Below are positions 1 to 7,597 of a stretch of 64,000 bases of DNA, piece after piece. Position 1 is the stretch's first letter; the number at the start of each line of letters is the position of its first letter. Position numbers and translations under genes: made by a program. The DNA lies in NCBI RefSeq assembly GCF_902364945.1, contig NZ_CABJFS010000003.1:186001-250000 (forward strand), in the 5' to 3' direction. Under the pieces are notes generated by a model. It was given only the letters and a program-made list of their open reading frames with translations, searched no databases and was not told the origin of the DNA. The stretch comes from Collinsella aerofaciens. Its GTDB lineage: Bacteria; Actinomycetota; Coriobacteriia; Coriobacteriales; Coriobacteriaceae.

Positions 1-430
1 TGTTGTTCACTCCCTCCTGAATCCCATGCCAGAGAGACCCTGCCGACGTTGTCCCGGACCGCCCGTGGTCCGGCATCGGCGTATCGAGTGCATGCGGCGA
101 AACAGGCACTTCGATAGAATTCCTCCAACGATATACAGGTTAAATATACGCAGTTGCAGGGGGCAAACTTGAGCATAGGCCCTGCAATACGGGTGTATTG
201 CAGGGGTTTTGGCAGGTTGGAATTATTCTCTAGAAGCTATAAAGGTGAGTGTATTACATGCGTACATCCAGGGGAGATTTCACGCTCATTTCTGAAGGAT
301 GTAGTACGTTTGTAATATCGTTTACACTCAATTACTCTAGTGCAATAAAGTAGTGGTTGTAAGATTAGCTATTATTAGTCGATGCTGTATTTGACTATTC
401 AAATTGCACGCTCATTAAGGGAGGCCAGTG
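1..430. other. Intergenic region at the left edge, 430 bp
   Basis: I see no convincing gene here. Three things are visible. A strong Shine-Dalgarno sequence (AGGAGGGAG on the minus strand, 10-18) suggests that a leftward gene starts just outside the window. A small inverted repeat CCGGACC/GGTCCGG lies at 54-73. A rightward terminator lies at 180-210. The rest (210-420) is AT-rich compared with the genes and presumably carries the promoter of the toxin-antitoxin pair, but I cannot place -35/-10 boxes with confidence. Confidence 0.5.
180..210 (+). terminator. Rho-independent terminator
   Basis: Perfect 11-bp stem CCCTGCAATAC / GTATTGCAGGG with a 4-nt loop, followed by GTTTT. It points rightward, so it would end a transcript entering from the left of the window or insulate the downstream toxin-antitoxin genes. 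Confidence 0.6.
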
Positions 431-754
431 ATGTCATCGACTCAAAAACGAGCCATCCTGCAGGTGCGCATTCGCGAAGAAGACAAGCAGCATGCCGAGC
501 GTCTCTACGACGCCATGGGCACATCGCTCGCCGAGGCCGTCCGTCTTTTTGTCGCGCAGAGCATTTTGATGCGCAAACTTCCCTTTCAGCCGGTCGCCGT
601 GCGCTCAAAGGACGGCACCGCCGCCTATGGATCGCTCAAAGCATATGGGGACCCCAATCGCCGCTCCGAGGAGCGCAATGCCTGGATTGAATACCTTGCC
701 ACAGAAAGCGACGATTCGATTTTGGGTCCCGAGGAAGTAGATATCCATGAGTAG
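431..754 (+). CDS. RelB/DinJ-type antitoxin
   Basis: 107-residue protein whose N-terminal half resembles the RelB/DinJ ribbon-helix-helix antitoxins: a short beta strand (AILQVRIREEDK) followed by helices typical of a dimeric DNA-binding antitoxin (AERLYDAMGTSLAEAVRLFV). The ATG at 431 has a good Shine-Dalgarno (GGGAGG) 6 nt upstream, so it is preferred to the GTG just before it. The gene overlaps the following PIN-domain gene by 8 nt, the usual arrangement of an antitoxin translated before its toxin. By family analogy it would neutralise the toxin and repress its own promoter. The C-terminal half is polar and acidic, as expected for a toxin-binding tail. Confidence 0.72.
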   Translation: MSSTQKRAILQVRIREEDKQHAERLYDAMGTSLAEAVRLFVAQSILMRKLPFQPVAVRSKDGTAAYGSLKAYGDPNRRSEERNAWIEYLATESDDSILGPEEVDIHE

Positions 755-1223
755 CACCATCATCGACAAAACCGTCATCCTGCGCTATCTGCTCGACGAC
801 GACGAAGTTCTGTCACCGCGCGCCGCAAAGGTCATCGCCACGCGCACCGCTCGCGTCTACCCCGAAATCATCACGCGCGTCGTGGTCACGCTGCGCGACG
901 TCTATAAGGTTCCCCGCGTCGAGATTGCTGCGGCCATGAAAAGGCTGCTCGATGACGTCATGGTCGACGAGCCCACCGTTGTCGCCCTTGCCGTCAAACT
1001 CTTTGGCAAGACCCATATGGACTTTTCCGACTGCCTCCTCGCAGCCCGAACCGCCATCTACAACGATGATGTCGTGAGCTTTGGCAAGCCCATCATCCAA
1101 GGCATGATCGACTACCGCCGTAAACGCCAAACCGCCACCGACGCCCGCGACCGCGCCGCCGAAGCCCGCAGCCACGGCACCGACTCCACCATCGACAAGC
1201 TCCGCCACCACCCCCGCAGCTAA
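747..1223 (+). CDS. PIN-domain toxin of a type II toxin-antitoxin pair
   Basis: 158 residues. The N-terminus (SSTIIDKTVILRYLLDDDE) matches the start of PIN ribonuclease domains, with the first catalytic Asp at residue 7. A later DFSDCLLAA segment (about residue 92) matches the conserved acidic helix. PIN toxins are Mg-dependent RNases acting on tRNA, rRNA or mRNA. The residue after the first Asp is Lys, where the family normally has Asn or Ser. About 45 polar residues rich in Arg, Ala and Asp follow the domain. The start codon lies inside the antitoxin gene (8-nt overlap), indicating translational coupling. Activity is inferred from family only; the target is unknown. Confidence 0.68.
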   Translation: MSSTIIDKTVILRYLLDDDEVLSPRAAKVIATRTARVYPEIITRVVVTLRDVYKVPRVEIAAAMKRLLDDVMVDEPTVVALAVKLFGKTHMDFSDCLLAARTAIYNDDVVSFGKPIIQGMIDYRRKRQTATDARDRAAEARSHGTDSTIDKLRHHPRS

Positions 1224-1237
1224 CCCCATCCCCTCCT

Positions 1238-1306
1238 AAGTTGCGGTGAAATAGTTCCTGGTTTTAGGCTTATTCGAGCTTTTCAGGAACTATTTCACCG
1301 CAACTT
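1238..1306. repeat. 69-bp palindrome, family A copy 1
   Basis: Perfect 23-bp inverted repeat (arms 1238-1260 and 1284-1306, beginning AAGTTGCGGTGAAATA) around a 23-bp spacer. A T-run (1307-1310) follows, so on the plus strand it can also end toxin-antitoxin transcription. Three more copies of the same length lie at 2549, 19653 and 40347. Confidence 0.9.
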
Positions 1307-1490
1307 TTTTTAAGGGCAGGTTTTAATACCGTCGAAAGGCCATTATCGACCGTTTGCCGATGTGCCCAGCTCCGTTATAAGCTCCTGACCTGCACCGTCA
1401 AGCTTTTGGTCAGTTCATGGCAAGGTCCGACAGAATGAATATGCGATAGCTTGATGTCATTCGTTCCCTCTCAATGCCTTGGGGTCGCCA

Positions 1491-2486
1491 ATGAGTAACG
1501 ATGACCGCTGTACTAAACCACAGGTAAAGCTATTCTTCTCGATATTCGAGGCTCATCATGACGGACGACTGTTTGTAGCTACGGAAAAATGGGATGAACG
1601 TTGCGCCTACGCACTCACGAAAAAACAATTGGTCGTTCGACTCTATAACCACGTATATGCCGACCCTGCATATTGGAATGACCTTGGTATAGAAGATCGA
1701 ATCTTTCAGCTGGCATCCGCTATTGCGGTCGTTGAACCGGATGCCGTATTTTGTGGTGCAACGGCGGCACTGCTCTATGGCATCGGTTCTGCATATTCGC
1801 TTCTCGACAAGGTGCAAGTGCTGCTGCCGCGTTCCACCAGACGCGATATGTACGAATTCGTTGAATACCGACGCTGGCGGTCGGGCGACGTATGGCAGCT
1901 CGGCCCGTTTTCGTTAACGGATCCATATCGCACGGTGGTCGACATCGCCCGAACGAGCGCTTTTCGATATGCACTAGGCTATGTCGACGGGTTGGCTCGT
2001 GAGTACGGTGTCGAGCGTGAAGAATTGCGTGCATATGCACAAGCGAACTGCCGCGGACTGCACGGCATCGCGCGCGCATTTGACGTTTTTGAACACATGG
2101 ATGGCAGATCGGATAACGGTGGAGAATCCGAGGCACGGGCGGCAATGATTCTGGCGGGAGTTGCCGCTCCCGAACTTCAGGTTGAAATCACTCGACCGGG
2201 AAACGCCGGCTATTATTTGGCAGATTACGGCTGGCAGATGCCAAACGGCTCTTGGGTGCTGGCTGAGCTGCATGGACTAGGCAAGTTTGAGGACGATGCC
2301 CAAAATGATCCGGAACATACTGCGGCAAAAACCTATCGAGCTGCCCTCATGCGCGACGCGAACCTACGTGCCATGGGCCACAACGTCATTCATTTCAAAC
2401 TCTCAGACACCTACGATGTCAAAGCGCTCGGCTCCATGATGCGCGGCTACGGTATACCAACCACAAAACCCTACGCAGACTCCTGA
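1491..2486 (+). CDS. AbiEi-like/DUF559-like protein, function uncertain
   Basis: 331 residues. The N-terminal third (about 35-110: a helix-turn-helix-like stretch around LTKKQLVVRLYNHVYADP, then PDAVFCGATAALLYG) looks like the AbiEi-type winged-helix antitoxin region found in many actinobacterial proteins. The C-terminal part (about 235-325) has an Asp in ADYGW, then WVLAELHGLGKFED and a conserved end MGHNVIHFKLSD, reminiscent of the Vsr/DUF559 restriction-endonuclease-like fold, though His replaces the usual final residue of the E-x-K-type motif. The ATG at 1491 has only a weak ribosome site. The gene stands alone between two inverted copies of the 69-bp palindrome. It could be a solitary antitoxin/regulator or a defence-related nuclease; both readings are family inference. 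Confidence 0.5.
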   Translation: MSNDDRCTKPQVKLFFSIFEAHHDGRLFVATEKWDERCAYALTKKQLVVRLYNHVYADPAYWNDLGIEDRIFQLASAIAVVEPDAVFCGATAALLYGIGSAYSLLDKVQVLLPRSTRRDMYEFVEYRRWRSGDVWQLGPFSLTDPYRTVVDIARTSAFRYALGYVDGLAREYGVEREELRAYAQANCRGLHGIARAFDVFEHMDGRSDNGGESEARAAMILAGVAAPELQVEITRPGNAGYYLADYGWQMPNGSWVLAELHGLGKFEDDAQNDPEHTAAKTYRAALMRDANLRAMGHNVIHFKLSDTYDVKALGSMMRGYGIPTTKPYADS

Positions 2487-2548
2487 CCGGCTGCCCTCAT
2501 CATCTCGACAACAGAACCCATCATCGACCCAGCCCGCTCGGCCTCAAT

Positions 2549-2617
2549 AAGTTGCGGTGAAATAGTTCCTGGATAACAGCTTTTGTGGCTAATCCAGGAA
2601 CTATTTCACCGCAACTT
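2549..2617. repeat. 69-bp palindrome, family A copy 2
   Basis: Perfect 26-bp arms (2549-2574 and 2592-2617) around 17 bp. The outer 23 bp match copy 1 exactly. Its right flank (AGGAGGGGAT) is the reverse complement of the left flank of copy 1, so the two copies plus flanks form long inverted repeats around the gene at 1491-2486. Confidence 0.9.
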
Positions 2618-2651
2618 AGGAGGGGATGTGGGGTCCCGACATGTATATGAA

Positions 2652-2685
2652 AACGGCTCTGGTCCCAAAAGGAGCCAGAGCCGTT
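2652..2685 (-). terminator. Rho-independent terminator of the tRNA transcript
   Basis: Perfect 11-bp stem AACGGCTCTGG / CCAGAGCCGTT. Read leftward it is followed by TTTTC, placing it just past the two leftward tRNA genes. Confidence 0.75.
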
Positions 2686-2696
2686 CGTCTATCTAA

Positions 2697-2770
2697 TGGA
2701 GCGGGCGACGGGAATCGAACCCGCGTCATCAGCTTGGAAGGCTGGGGTTCTACCATTGAACTACGCCCGC
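2697..2770 (-). tRNA. tRNA-Gly (anticodon UCC)
   Basis: 74 nt including an encoded CCA end. The reverse strand reads GCGGGCGTAGTTCAATGG at the 5' end, an anticodon loop CTTCCAA (anticodon TCC), the T-arm GGGTTCGATTCCC, and a 3' acceptor strand CGCCCGC plus discriminator T and CCA. The 7-bp acceptor stem pairs fully. Confidence 0.95.
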
Positions 2771-2776
2771 AAGATA

Positions 2777-2853
2777 TGGTCGGGACGACAGGATTTGAAC
2801 CTGCGACATCCTGCTCCCAAAGCAGGCGCGCTACCAAACTGCGCCACGTCCCG
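2777..2853 (-). tRNA. tRNA-Pro (anticodon UGG)
   Basis: 77 nt including an encoded CCA end. The reverse strand starts CGGGACGTGGCGCAGTTTGG, has anticodon arm CCTGC-TTTGGGA-GCAGG (anticodon TGG) and T-arm CAGGTTCAAATCCTG, and its acceptor stem pairs CGGGACG with CGTCCCG. It lies upstream of tRNA-Gly with a 6-nt gap, so both probably come from one transcript. Confidence 0.95.
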
Positions 2854-2944
2854 AAGGTGTTGAGCAGCTAAGGTCTAAACCTTGCGTGTCCCAAAGCGAA
2901 GGAAATTATAGGTGAGACTCCCCGCCTGTGCAAGCGACGATACC

Positions 2945-4303
2945 CTAGCTCCTCGAATGTGCGACAAACCGGCTATGGAGCAGACCGATCACAAAGGCAA
3001 CCACGGCAACCGGTGCCCACGCAGCGCCGATATCTGCCAGCGGCAACGCATCGAACGGTAGCCACGCGCCCGCAAAGAACGCATCGCGGACCGAAGTGAT
3101 TACGCTCTGCACCGCGACAACGCCGCCGACCCAGACCCAAACCTGCGGATGTGCGTCGCAAAAGCCGTGCACCAGGCCCATCAGCACCAGCACAATGGCA
3201 ACGGGATACAAGGCGTTGAGCATGGGCACCGAGAACATAAGGATCACGTCGAGGCCCACGTTGGAAAGCACGCACGAAAATGCGGCGAACACAAAGGCGA
3301 GAACCGCAAAAGGACGGCGCATGGCCTCCTCGGAAGCCTCCGCTCCCCCTTCGACCACATACGTCTCGCAGAAGTAACGCGAGCAGCAGCTGATAAGGCC
3401 GATGCACACGTTCATGCAGGCGAGGAAAAAGATCGCAAAGACCACGACCGTGCCGGCAAGACCAAAATGCATAGAGGCCGAACGCGCAAGGATAGCGGCG
3501 CCGTTGGTAGCGTCGGGCATCACGGTGCCGAGCTGCATACCGGCAAGGCCCAAGCCGCAGTAGATGATGGCCATGAGCACGCCGGCGATAACACCAGAGC
3601 GCGAAATCTCGAAGGCCACACGCTTGTCATCGGTAACACCCAGCTCATGAATGGTCTCGGCGATGATGATGCCAAAGGCGAGCGACGCGAGCAGGTCCAT
3701 GGTCTGATAGCCGGTCAAAAAGCCCTGCACGGCAGCACCGGCATTATAGGGAGCCTGTGGCGCGGCAGCGGGACCCAGCGGCGAGACCACGGCAGCGCCC
3801 ACGACCAATACGATAAGGGCGATGAGCGCGGGGCCCGTAATGCGGCCGAGTACGCGCGTGATGACGCCGGGACGCAGCGTGAGCGCAAATGCGACGATAA
3901 AGAACCCGACGGCAAACACCAGGCGAGCCGTGGCGAGCGAGACGCCCTCGGGCAGCAGCGGCACCAGCATCTCGAAGGCCGTGGAGCTCGTGCGCGGAAT
4001 GGCCAGGCACGGGCCGATAGCCAGATACACCGCCGCGACAAAGAACTCGCCAAATTTGGGGTGCACGCGGCCGGCAAGCTCGCGCGCCGTTCCGGCAAGT
4101 GCCACGGCGATAAAGCCCATAACGGGCAAGCCGATGGCGGCGATGAGAAAGCCAAGCATGGCGACCGGCGTGGCAGAACCTGCCTGCAGCGCCAGCAGCG
4201 GCGGAATAATGAGGTTGCCGGCGCCAAAGAGCATCGAGAACAGGGCGATACCGACGGTAACGACATGGTCGGAGCGCAGGCCGCGCGGCGCGGATGAGGC
4301 CAT
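2945..4303 (-). CDS. brnQ: Branched-chain amino acid carrier, BrnQ/LIVCS family
   Basis: 452-residue, strongly hydrophobic protein with about 12 membrane segments, the expected size for BrnQ sodium-coupled symporters importing Leu, Ile and Val. The N-terminal segment (VGIALFSMLFGAGNLIIPP, about residues 16-34) is the most characteristic motif of the family. The start ATG has AAAGGTGG upstream. A terminator between this gene and the cysteine desulfurase upstream shows that it is a separate transcript rather than part of the selenium operon. No T-box or leucine-responsive leader is recognisable in the 67-bp gap. Confidence 0.88.
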   Translation of the reverse strand: MASSAPRGLRSDHVVTVGIALFSMLFGAGNLIIPPLLALQAGSATPVAMLGFLIAAIGLPVMGFIAVALAGTARELAGRVHPKFGEFFVAAVYLAIGPCLAIPRTSSTAFEMLVPLLPEGVSLATARLVFAVGFFIVAFALTLRPGVITRVLGRITGPALIALIVLVVGAAVVSPLGPAAAPQAPYNAGAAVQGFLTGYQTMDLLASLAFGIIIAETIHELGVTDDKRVAFEISRSGVIAGVLMAIIYCGLGLAGMQLGTVMPDATNGAAILARSASMHFGLAGTVVVFAIFFLACMNVCIGLISCCSRYFCETYVVEGGAEASEEAMRRPFAVLAFVFAAFSCVLSNVGLDVILMFSVPMLNALYPVAIVLVLMGLVHGFCDAHPQVWVWVGGVVAVQSVITSVRDAFFAGAWLPFDALPLADIGAAWAPVAVVAFVIGLLHSRFVAHSRS

Positions 4304-4331
4304 GGGACCACCTTTCGGGTCGAAACAAAAA

Positions 4332-4356
4332 CGGGACGGGCAAAAGGCCCATCCCG
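4332..4356 (-). terminator. Terminator after the selenium gene cluster
   Basis: Stem CGGGACGGGC / GCCCATCCCG with one mismatch. On the minus strand it is followed by GTTTTTGTTT. It ends the seven-gene run 11114-4371. Confidence 0.75.
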
Positions 4357-4370
4357 CAAGTATATACGCT

Positions 4371-5510
4371 TTAGTAAGCTAAATCGCGCAAAGCTTCAAT
4401 CGCGGCGTCAACTTCCTCGTCCGTGTTGAAATACCCAAACGAGAAGCGAACGACACCCTGGCGCTCGGTTCCCAACGCGCGGTGCATGAGCGGAGCGCAG
4501 TGAGCACCGGGGCGCGTCGCAATCCCCCACCCTTGCATGAGCGCATCCGAAATCTCGGCAGAATCGATATCGCCCACGTTGAGCGAGACGATCGCCGAGC
4601 GTGTGGGCAGGTCAAACGCACCGTAGAGCTTAATCCCTGGAATCTCGCGTACACCGGCAAGGAAGCGATCAGCGAGCGCACGCTCGTGGGAAGCAATCGC
4701 CTCGACCCCACCCTGGGCCTCGATAAAGTCGAGGCCGGCAGAAAGGCCGGCGATACCGTGACCGTTGAGCGTGCCCGCCTCAAGGCGCGTGGGCCACTCC
4801 CGCGGCTGCAGCGCATCGAAGCTGTGCACGCCCGTGCCGCCCATGGCCCAAGGAGCCACGTCAATGCCCTCCGCCACGGCCAGGCCACCCGTGCCTTGAG
4901 GTCCCATGAGCCCCTTGTGGCCGGTAAAGCACACCACGTCGAGCCCCATGGCCCGCATATCGATATGCGCCGTGCCGGCAGACTGCGAGGCATCGACGAT
5001 CACCAGCGCACCGGCAGCATGGGCCATAGCGGCCACGCGTGCAATGTCGACCGCGTTGCCGGTCACATTGGAGGCGTGCGTCACCACCACAGCACGCGTG
5101 CCCGGCGTGACCAACCGCTCGAGCTCATCGTAGTCGAGCACGCCGTTCGCGTCGCAGCCCGCGTGCTCAACGGTCACGCCCTGCTCTGCCGCCAGGCGGT
5201 TGAGCGGACGCAGCACGGAGTTGTGCTCGAGCACCGTTGTGACCACGCGGTCGCCGGGGCGCACCACGCCATTGATGACGGTGTTGAGCGCCGTGGTGGA
5301 GTTGGGCGTAAAACAAACATGGTCAGCACGCGGGCAGCCCAGCAAGCGCGCAAGCTTGGCGCGACAGCCGTGGATGGCACGCGCCGCGTCGAGGGCACCC
5401 GACGTGGCGCCGCGCCCGGCATTGCCGAGCGAGCACATCGCCTGCGTCACGGCATCGATGACCGCCTGCGGCTTGTGCATGGTCGTCGCCGCGTTATCCA
5501 GGTAGATCAT
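4371..5510 (-). CDS. Cysteine desulfurase family protein (class V aminotransferase fold)
   Basis: 379-residue PLP enzyme. It opens MIYLDNAATT as in NifS/SufS-type desulfurases, has the PLP-binding Lys in FTGHKGLMGP (Lys199), and a Cys near the C-terminus in RPGAHCAPLMHR (Cys338) at the place of the persulfide-forming residue. I chose the ATG at 5510 because GGGAGG lies 6 nt upstream and it forms an ATGA overlap with the preceding DUF3343 gene, i.e. translational coupling. Desulfurases of this subgroup (TIGR01977-like) occur with yedF and selD, where they are thought to mobilise selenium or sulfur. Here it is the last gene of that cluster, so selenide supply for SelD is a reasonable inference; ordinary Fe-S cluster assembly is the alternative. 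Confidence 0.85.
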   Translation of the reverse strand: MIYLDNAATTMHKPQAVIDAVTQAMCSLGNAGRGATSGALDAARAIHGCRAKLARLLGCPRADHVCFTPNSTTALNTVINGVVRPGDRVVTTVLEHNSVLRPLNRLAAEQGVTVEHAGCDANGVLDYDELERLVTPGTRAVVVTHASNVTGNAVDIARVAAMAHAAGALVIVDASQSAGTAHIDMRAMGLDVVCFTGHKGLMGPQGTGGLAVAEGIDVAPWAMGGTGVHSFDALQPREWPTRLEAGTLNGHGIAGLSAGLDFIEAQGGVEAIASHERALADRFLAGVREIPGIKLYGAFDLPTRSAIVSLNVGDIDSAEISDALMQGWGIATRPGAHCAPLMHRALGTERQGVVRFSFGYFNTDEEVDAAIEALRDLAY

Positions 5511-5758
5511 CGCACGACCTCCCACATATCAATCACGGTATAGCCCTCGGTGGGAACGCCCGCCGCGGCAAGTTCGCTGCGCAGCAGCTCCTCATCGGCA
5601 GGCAACGCCTTCCACGCCAGACCGCAGCCGGCAGCGACCTCCCCGGGCACGGGAATCGTTCGCCCGGGAAGGCCGCGCTCGATGCACAGGGACTCGCAGC
5701 CCATGGCGGCCGCCGTGGTGGGAAACGTGATGACAAGCGCCGGGCGCTTCTCCCTCAT
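5507..5758 (-). CDS. DUF3343 protein, putative Se/S carrier-like
   Basis: 83 residues. The sequence (REKRPALVITFPTTAAAMG, later GLPGRTIPVPGEVAAGCG and GYTVIDMWEVVR) has the pattern of DUF3343, a small single-domain family annotated as a putative Se/S carrier because it neighbours yedF, selD and NifS-like genes. Cys26 (GCESLCIE) and Cys47 (AGCGLAW) are possible chalcogen-carrying residues. The ATG at 5758 has TTGGAG upstream and the gene lies 19 nt after yedF. Its stop overlaps the start of the desulfurase gene (ATGA), so the two are very probably made together and may pass Se or S between them. Confidence 0.75.
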   Translation of the reverse strand: MREKRPALVITFPTTAAAMGCESLCIERGLPGRTIPVPGEVAAGCGLAWKALPADEELLRSELAAAGVPTEGYTVIDMWEVVR

Positions 5759-5777
5759 GGCAACTCCAACCAATACG

Positions 5778-6404
5778 CTACGGGCGCACGACGCGCACGG
5801 CCTGCTCCATCTTCTCCACGATCACATACATGTTGGTGACCTCGCCCACCGCAAGCTGGTCTTTAATGCCATAGTGGTCGAGACAGGTACCGCAGGTGAG
5901 AATCTCGACACCCTGCTCGGCCAGGCCCTTCAGGTCGTCGAGCACTGGAGATCCCTCGACGGTCAGCTTGGCACCGCCGTTGTAGAACAGCATAGTCGCG
6001 GGCAGCTCCTCCTGCTGCGTCACGGCAAAGATGAAGGCCTTCATGAGCTTGTGGCCCAGCACGTCGTCGCCACGGCCCATGCAGTCGGTGTAGACGGAAA
6101 TGACGAGCTTGCCCTTGCCGGCGCTGGCGTCGCAGAAAGCGGCACCGTCCTGCTCGGGGTCCGCAACGGCCACGGCACCGGCGGTCGCGACACTCACGTG
6201 CCACTCGGCGTTCGAGATCTTCTCGACCGAAGCCGTGCAGCCCTTCTCCTGCGCCATCTTGGAGATGTTCTTGACGGCGGTCTCGTTGTCGACCGAGGTC
6301 ACCACGGCACCCTCGCCATCAAGCTGTTTGAGTGCCTTAAGCGTCTTGACGACGGGCAGCGGGCAGGCATCGCCCATGGCATTGACTTCAATCTTGATAG
6401 ACAT
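5778..6404 (-). CDS. yedF: Selenium metabolism protein YedF
   Basis: 208 residues, two domains. Residues 1-75 are a TusA-like sulfurtransferase domain (DACPLPVVKTLKAL, with the Cys-Pro motif at Cys14). Residues about 100-208 are a DsrE/DsrF-like domain (VISVYTDCMGRGDD, ILTCGTCLDHYG). This fusion is the signature of the selenium-associated YedF family (TIGR03527), usually encoded beside selD. It probably carries reduced selenium or sulfur as a persulfide-type adduct. The ATG at 6404 has GAAAGGAT upstream and gives exactly the TusA start; the frame is open further upstream but that extension is not conserved-looking. It follows selD by 61 nt. Confidence 0.85.
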   Translation of the reverse strand: MSIKIEVNAMGDACPLPVVKTLKALKQLDGEGAVVTSVDNETAVKNISKMAQEKGCTASVEKISNAEWHVSVATAGAVAVADPEQDGAAFCDASAGKGKLVISVYTDCMGRGDDVLGHKLMKAFIFAVTQQEELPATMLFYNGGAKLTVEGSPVLDDLKGLAEQGVEILTCGTCLDHYGIKDQLAVGEVTNMYVIVEKMEQAVRVVRP

Positions 6405-6465
6405 AGCAAAATCCTTTCGAAAGAACCGTTCTAGAGAACGGTAAACAGTTACATAAACGTGCGGG

Positions 6466-7515
6466 CTAGCGAACAACGCGAACAGCAGGACCGCCCGGCT
6501 CCGCCTCGCACACGCGGCCGATTGTGGCGGCAACGCGACCTTCGGCATGCAGACGGCGCGCGAGCTCGTCCACATCGGCAGCAGGCGCTGCGATGAGCAG
6601 GCCGCCCGAGGTCTGCGGATCGTACAGCGCATCCAACATGCCCGACTCCAGGTCCTCGTCGGCAGCCACACGCGGGCCAAAGAAGTCCTGGTTGCGGTAG
6701 GAACCCGCGGGGATAATGCCCAGACGCGCCATATCGAGCACCTGGTCAAAGAGCGGCACCGCCCCCGACGCGAGCTCAATCTGCACGCCCGAGCCCTCGG
6801 CCATCTCGCACGCGTGCCCGATCAGGCCAAAGCCCGTGATGTCGGTACAACCGTGAAGCTCGAGTCCCTCGGCCAGACGAATCGGGGCCTCGTTGAGGGT
6901 GCGCATCGAGTCAAACACGGCTGTGGCCTCGTCCTGCTCGATGAGTTCGCCCTTAATGGCCGTGGTGATGATGCCCGAGCCGATCGCCTTGGTCAGCAGC
7001 AGAACATCGCCCACGCGTGCGCCGCTGTTGGCGAGCATGCGGTCGAGCGCGACAAAGCCGCTCACGGACAGGCCGTACTTGGGCTCGTCGTCGTTGATGG
7101 TGTGGCCGCCCGCGATGGCGCAGCCAGCCTCGACGCACTTGTCGGCGCCGCCCGCCAGAATCTGGCCGGCGACCTCGATGCCCAGGCAGCTCGGGATGCA
7201 CAGCAAGTTCATGGCATGGCTCGGCCGCCCGCCCATGGCGTAGATGTCCGACAGCGAGTTGGCCGCGGCGATCTGGCCAAACAGGAACGGGTCGTCGACC
7301 ATCGGCGGGAAGAAGTCGATGGACTGCACGAGGCCCAAGTTGTCGCCAACGCGGAAGACGCTTGCATCGTCGGAGGTATCGAACCCCACGAGCAAGTTGT
7401 CGTTATGCACATTGGGTAAATCGCCCAGGACCTGGGCGAGGGCTCCGGGGGCCAACTTAGCGGCTCAACCGCTCGCGGCCGTCATGGACGTGAGCTTCAC
7501 GAGTTCGTCAGCCAT
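6466..7515 (-). CDS. selD: Selenide, water dikinase, a selenoprotein (Sec17 encoded by TGA)
   Basis: 349 residues if the in-frame TGA at codon 17 (7465-7467) is read as selenocysteine. SelD makes selenophosphate from selenide and ATP for Sec-tRNA synthesis and other selenium uses. Before the TGA the frame reads MADELVKLTSMTAASG from an ATG with a perfect AGGAGG site; after it comes AAKLAPGALAQVL, so the context SG-Sec-AAKLAPG matches the catalytic Cys/Sec plus Lys motif of the family (Lys20). The rest is canonical: NDNLLVGFDTSDDASVF, IDFFPPMVDDPF, GGHTINDDEPKYGLSVSG, DITGFGLIGHACEMAEG. A SECIS-like hairpin lies just downstream of the TGA. Annotation that stops at TGA would truncate the catalytic residue. 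Confidence 0.92.
7422..7438 (-). promoter_or_regulatory. SECIS-like hairpin in selD
   Basis: On the transcript, CGCCCAG-GUC-CUGGGCG forms a 7-bp stem whose apex contains GGUC, like the GGU loop of bacterial SECIS elements that bind SelB. The GGU begins 33 nt after the UGA, towards the long end of the usual spacing. Seen directly: stem, loop and distance. SelB binding is inferred. Confidence 0.6.
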
Positions 7516-7597
7516 CGATTCCTCCTCTCATAGGTCAATCAGTTCCTCCCAGTATACGCATGGCGGCGCCGAGAGCGGGCGATTTATCGCAAGCCCC

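Noticed and set aside
4304..4370. T-box or leucine leader before brnQ
   Set aside because: The gap is only 67 bp and is taken up by the terminator of the upstream operon.
7444..7515. A truncated or pseudogenised selD N-terminus caused by a stop codon
   Set aside because: The TGA lies exactly at the Cys/Sec position, the frame is conserved on both sides, a strong ribosome site precedes it and a SECIS-like hairpin follows.
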